Shown here: positions 49,788 through 52,986 of the stretch, one piece after another
Numbering within the stretch: the first letter of the stretch is position 1
How the letters are laid out: the number at the start of each line of letters is the position of its first letter
Source of the DNA: Caproicibacter sp046707225
Lineage (GTDB): Bacteria > Bacillota > Clostridia > Oscillospirales > Acutalibacteraceae
Reading direction: 5' to 3'
Assembly: GCF_046707225.1 (NCBI RefSeq)
Contig: NZ_JBJKOP010000007.1
Coordinates: 1 to 52,986 of the forward strand
Length of the DNA stretch: 52,986 bases
Notes under the pieces: generated by a model
Told to the model about the DNA's origin: nothing
The model's database searches: none
The model's input: only the letters and a program-made list of their open reading frames with translations
Translations under genes and position numbers: made by a program

Positions 49788-51767
49788 ATGAAAAGAAATC
49801 TGAAAATCAGGAAGGTTGGCACAAAGCTGATTCTGTCGTCGGTTCTGTGTGTCTTCCTCACCGCAGCCCTTGTTGTCACGGTGATGTACATAGGGAACAA
49901 TATGCTTGTTGCCCAGATTCTGTACGAAGAAACCAGCGCCTCGATTAACATTTTGACCAACCGGGTCAGCGAGATGAAAACCAGCTCGCTGCAAGCCGCG
50001 GAAGACCTGGCCGGCGTTCAAAGCCTGAAGGACGCGATTGCGTCCGGCAAGGCGGACGGCATCCTCCACGCCCTGAGCGATGCGGAAAAGGGCCTGAACA
50101 CCGACACGGAATTTGTGACTGTTACCGACGGCAGCGGCACCGTCCTTGCGCGTTCCGACAGTGACCAGGCAGGGGACGAGGTTGCCAATCAGCAGAATAT
50201 CAGTCAAGCTCTGACCGGCAAAAGCGGTTCGTTTGTCGAGCCCGGAACGCAGGTCAAGCTTTCCGTCCGCTCCGCGGCTCCCGTAAAAGACGGCTCGGGA
50301 AAAATCATCGGCGTGATTTCAACGGGTTATAAGCTGGACAATCAGAATTTCGTCGACCAGCTTAAAGCGATCACCAATTCCCACTATACGGTTTTTTTAA
50401 ATGACTTGCGGATCAATACGACGATTATCAAAGACGGCGCACGGCAAATCGGCACGACACTGGACAGCCACATCGCGGACATCGTTTTAAATCAAGGGCT
50501 TTCCTATCAAAACGAGGCGGATGTCCTCGGAATGCCTTATCAGACGGTGTACGAACCGATTCTAAGCAGCGACGGCAAGGCGATTGGGGTTTTCTGTGCC
50601 GGCGTGCCGCTGAACTCCGTCCGAAGCTTTCAAAGCAAAGTCACTCTTTTTTCCTTCCTCGCGGCTTTGATCATCGTATTGCTCAGCGTATTAGGATTCT
50701 TTCTATTTTCCAAGAAAAGCATCACCGAACCGATTTTGAGGATGCTGAAATTTGCGGAACAGCTGGCAAACGGGAATCTGAACGTCGAACTGGAGGGAGC
50801 TCAGTCCGACGATGAAATCGGAAAGCTGGGCGCATCGCTGAACTCCGTGCGGAAAACGCTTTCCCTTTATATCGGCGATATTTCCGGGCATCTGACCCGC
50901 ATGGCGAACGGCGATATGACGGTACAAGTCGACCGGGAGTATATCGGGGATTTCTTACCGATTCGGGAATCGCTGAATTCGATTACGGACAGCCTGAACC
51001 GGCTTCTCTTCCACATCAGCGAAACGGCGGACCAGGTTCATTCGGGCGCGGATCAGGTCTCGTCCGGCGCGCAGGTTCTGGCGCAGGGGGCAACCGAACA
51101 GGCCAGCTCCATCGAGGAGCTTTCCGCCTCTATCTCCGAAATTTCCGAAAAAGTCCGCCTCAGCACGGAAAACATTGAGAGCATCACACAGGATGTTCAT
51201 GGGAGCGTAGATGAGATCGAAGCCTCTCAAAACGAAATCCGCAGCCTGCTGGCTTCCATGCATGAAATAAGTGAAGCCGCCTCACAGATCAAAAACATTA
51301 TCAAGACGATCGACGATATCGCGTTCCAAACCAATATTCTGGCCCTGAACGCTTCGGTGGAGGCAGCCCGCGCCGGCGAAAAAGGGAAAGGGTTCGCGGT
51401 TGTTGCAGAGGAGGTTCGGAATCTCGCGGCAAAATCAGCGGACGCCGCCTCGGATACCGCCCGCCTGATTCACAATTCGATTGAACGGATTCAGGAAGGA
51501 TCCGTTCAGGCGGAAAAGACCGGCCAAAGCTCTGCTTCTGCGTTTGAAAAGCTGCGGCAAATCAGCAGCACGATCAACAGGATCAACCATGATTCGCAGG
51601 AACAGGCAAACGCCGTTTCCCAAATCACCATTGGGATCCATCAGGTGTCGGAAGTCGTACAGACGAACGCGGCAACCGCCGAAGAAAGTGCCGCGGCAAG
51701 CGAAGAGCTTTCCAGTCAGGCAACAATTTTGCGGGAGGATATTTCACGGTTTCGCCTGAGGGAATAA
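49788..51767 (+). CDS. Methyl-accepting chemotaxis protein with Cache sensor
   Basis: 659 residues from the ATG at 49788, with GGAGGG 8 bases upstream. Layout: helix 1 (about 12-35), an extracytoplasmic Cache sensor (about 38-280, with VTVTDGSGTVLARS and GKIIGVISTGYKL), helix 2 (about 287-309), HAMP (about 310-365), and the signalling domain whose tip IAFQTNILALNASVEAARAG (about 512-531) binds CheA/CheW. There is no C-terminal CheR-binding pentapeptide. No che or flagellar genes are in the window, so it is an orphan receptor here; its ligand is unknown. Confidence 0.95.
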   Translation: MKRNLKIRKVGTKLILSSVLCVFLTAALVVTVMYIGNNMLVAQILYEETSASINILTNRVSEMKTSSLQAAEDLAGVQSLKDAIASGKADGILHALSDAEKGLNTDTEFVTVTDGSGTVLARSDSDQAGDEVANQQNISQALTGKSGSFVEPGTQVKLSVRSAAPVKDGSGKIIGVISTGYKLDNQNFVDQLKAITNSHYTVFLNDLRINTTIIKDGARQIGTTLDSHIADIVLNQGLSYQNEADVLGMPYQTVYEPILSSDGKAIGVFCAGVPLNSVRSFQSKVTLFSFLAALIIVLLSVLGFFLFSKKSITEPILRMLKFAEQLANGNLNVELEGAQSDDEIGKLGASLNSVRKTLSLYIGDISGHLTRMANGDMTVQVDREYIGDFLPIRESLNSITDSLNRLLFHISETADQVHSGADQVSSGAQVLAQGATEQASSIEELSASISEISEKVRLSTENIESITQDVHGSVDEIEASQNEIRSLLASMHEISEAASQIKNIIKTIDDIAFQTNILALNASVEAARAGEKGKGFAVVAEEVRNLAAKSADAASDTARLIHNSIERIQEGSVQAEKTGQSSASAFEKLRQISSTINRINHDSQEQANAVSQITIGIHQVSEVVQTNAATAEESAAASEELSSQATILREDISRFRLRE

Positions 51768-51781
51768 AGTTACCAAAAGCG

Positions 51782-51812
51782 AAAAAGCGGAGACGCTGCT
51801 GTCCCCGCTTTT
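51782..51812 (+). terminator. Terminator of the chemoreceptor gene
   Basis: AAAAGCGGAGAC-N6-GTCCCCGCTTTT with one mismatch, then a T-rich tract; 15 bp after the stop. The following 160 bp (51813-51972) show nothing I can name. Confidence 0.8.
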
Positions 51813-51972
51813 CCGTTTTCATTTGTCCACCGCCCGTGTTCATTTAGGCTTTTGACTCCGCCGTTTTATATCCACGCCGTTTTTCATGGATTTATCCTTT
51901 TTGTATTATTGTTTTAAACTCTACATATAGTTATTTATTTTGATCTGTAGCTTTTCGATTGGGCCGCTTGAA

Positions 51973-52626
51973 TTAACGGCTCGTGCCCTTACCATCCGGA
52001 TGCTGGTTTGCCCTGGCGGTAAGGCGGTGTACCATTGATTCAAAAAATTGATGGATCCCGCTCTGCCATACAGGATCGTCCGCCTGATCCATCGGCAGGT
52101 CATAAAAATACTTCCCGGTCTTCGGGTCGATCGATAGGCTGTCGAGCGGAAATCCCTTAACCCGCTTTGAATGCGGCCGTGAGGTCAGCAGAAAAGATTT
52201 TCCGGATAACTGCTTCGCCATGCTTTCATAGAGATGCGACTCATCGGATACAAAGCAAATCGCGTTCCGGTACGTTGCTCTGATTCGGCCGTAGCGAAGA
52301 GCCAAGCCACTGTAATATGCAATCATTTCATCGTCGCCGAGCTGCATGCCGTTCACCCTTCTGACATGAACCCCCGGCTGCAGATCACTGGGCAGGCCTT
52401 CAAAATAGAGCCCGGAGTCACAGGAAAAGACCGGCCTGTGAAAAAGTTTATAATATGCCGTCGCTTTTATGCGGGCATTTTCCAGCGGCGAGTCACCCGT
52501 TTCTACAATTTCCGGAACCAATACGCCGAGCTCTTTGAGTCCGACAATTTTCAGGTCCAAATCGGCCAACGCGCGTCTCATGAGAGCAAGCTTGGCCTGA
52601 TTTCCCGTCCCGTAAAGCAATTCCAT
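51973..52626 (-). CDS. Divergent Ham1/RdgB-type NTP pyrophosphatase
   Basis: 217 residues from the ATG at 52626 (MELLYGTGNQAKLALMRRAL), chosen because GGGAGGG lies 8 bases upstream. The Ham1 substrate motif T-x-N-x-x-K is present (TGNQAK, about 7-12), as are ETGDSPLENARIKA (about 41-54) and SCDSGLYFEGLP (about 67-78). In RdgB the last motif reads DDSGL; here the first Asp is Cys. The C-terminal half (RPHSKRVKGFPLDSLSIDPK) departs from the standard family. It may act on a non-canonical nucleotide or be a family variant with another substrate. Confidence 0.8.
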   Translation of the reverse strand: MELLYGTGNQAKLALMRRALADLDLKIVGLKELGVLVPEIVETGDSPLENARIKATAYYKLFHRPVFSCDSGLYFEGLPSDLQPGVHVRRVNGMQLGDDEMIAYYSGLALRYGRIRATYRNAICFVSDESHLYESMAKQLSGKSFLLTSRPHSKRVKGFPLDSLSIDPKTGKYFYDLPMDQADDPVWQSGIHQFFESMVHRLTARANQHPDGKGTSR

Positions 52627-52765
52627 GCCGTATCCCTCCCGTATCCGGAATCCTTGAATCTGACGCAAGCCCCCTTGTCCCTACAAACCGAGTACAAGCT
52701 CAATGCGGAAGTTAACCGCAATGACCAGGACTGCCGGTTCTGCCGGTCGCATTCATATGGCAAAG

Positions 52766-52793
52766 AAAAAGACCTGCCACAACGGCAGGTCTT
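52766..52793 (-). terminator. Terminator downstream of the 23S rRNA gene
   Basis: GACCTGCC-N5-GGCAGGTC followed on the minus strand by TTTTTCTTTG, about 95 bp past the 23S 3' end. The spacer between them (52794-52886) holds CAGTTTTGAGGG-type sequence typical of rRNA spacers, but no 5S gene or tRNA. Confidence 0.85.
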
Positions 52794-52886
52794 CCATTTC
52801 CGGACACTGGGCACAAAACGTACCCTCAAAACTGAACAAAACTTGAAGCAGAAAAAGGGAATGAAATGAACGGGCGAACCAAAAAT

Positions 52887-52986
52887 ATGGTCAAGCCCTC
52901 GGCCTATTAGTACTGCCAAGCTGAACACGTTACCGTGCTTACACACGCAGCCTATCAACCTTGTAGTCTTCAAGGGGCCTTACCAG
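52887..52986 (-). rRNA. rrl: 23S ribosomal RNA, 3' end only (cut by the window edge)
   Basis: The last 100 bases of the gene. On the minus strand they contain GGTTGATAGGCTGCGTGTGT and AGTACTAATAGGCCGAGGGC followed by TTGACCAT, the conserved 3' end of 23S rRNA. The gene continues beyond the right edge, so the rRNA operon is transcribed leftward into this window. Confidence 0.95.

Overview
The window looks like a chromosome segment from a high-GC, endospore-forming member of the Clostridia, most likely Oscillospirales (an Acutalibacteraceae/Ruminococcaceae-type organism). This rests on the gene content: a GerA-type germinant receptor operon, spoVT, a G5/3D cell-wall protein, short-form proB, many lipoproteins and sigma-A promoters of the TTGACA-N17-TATAAT type. 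I could run no database search, so the taxonomy is inference.

Layout. 1-3.5 kb: Leloir operon galK-galT-galE on the minus strand. 3.6-10.0 kb: a spore germination operon on the plus strand (A subunit, C lipoprotein, a small two-helix D-like protein, then three tandem B-subunit paralogues). 10.1-12.9 kb: secA. 13-18.3 kb: a lipoprotein, a short DUF1648 protein, a phosphohexomutase with a YfcE-type phosphoesterase, and a trio of small unknown proteins. 17.3-20.4 kb: proB-proA plus a membrane-anchored protein. 20.6 kb: a small XRE regulator in an AT-rich patch. 21-31.9 kb: the large translation/RNA operon rimP-nusA-ylxR-ylxQ-infB-rbfA-nrnA-truB-ribF-rpsO-pnp (minus strand), with several leader and internal hairpins. 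32-34.3 kb: spoVT, two lipoproteins and, between them, an unexplained small structured RNA with its own promoter. 34.4-38.7 kb: one operon of rpe, four Rnf-like genes (C, D, E, A) and a Nudix hydrolase. 39.3-40.8 kb: a YabE-like G5/3D protein with a WalR-type direct repeat upstream. 41.3-45.3 kb: GNAT, rplM-rpsI, a biotin-regulated bioY-DUF1284 pair and a DAHP synthase. 45.5-49.5 kb: an AraC/GyrI-type regulator, a free-standing 5S rRNA gene and an ABC exporter. 49.8-51.8 kb: a chemoreceptor. The right edge holds a divergent Ham1-type NTPase and the 3' end of a 23S rRNA gene.

The most unusual system is the Rnf-like operon. It lacks rnfB and rnfG, its C subunit has lost the N-terminal and glycine-rich nucleotide-binding parts, and the E and A subunits have lost the cysteines that hold the intramembrane iron-sulfur cluster. 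The D subunit has Gln where the flavin-bearing Thr should be. All four genes are intact and translationally coupled, so this looks like a repurposed complex rather than decay. Other points worth attention are the triple gerB array with a D-like subunit, the unlinked 5S gene with its own promoter, the orphan RNA at 33.4 kb, and a second BirA-type box with no obvious target gene.
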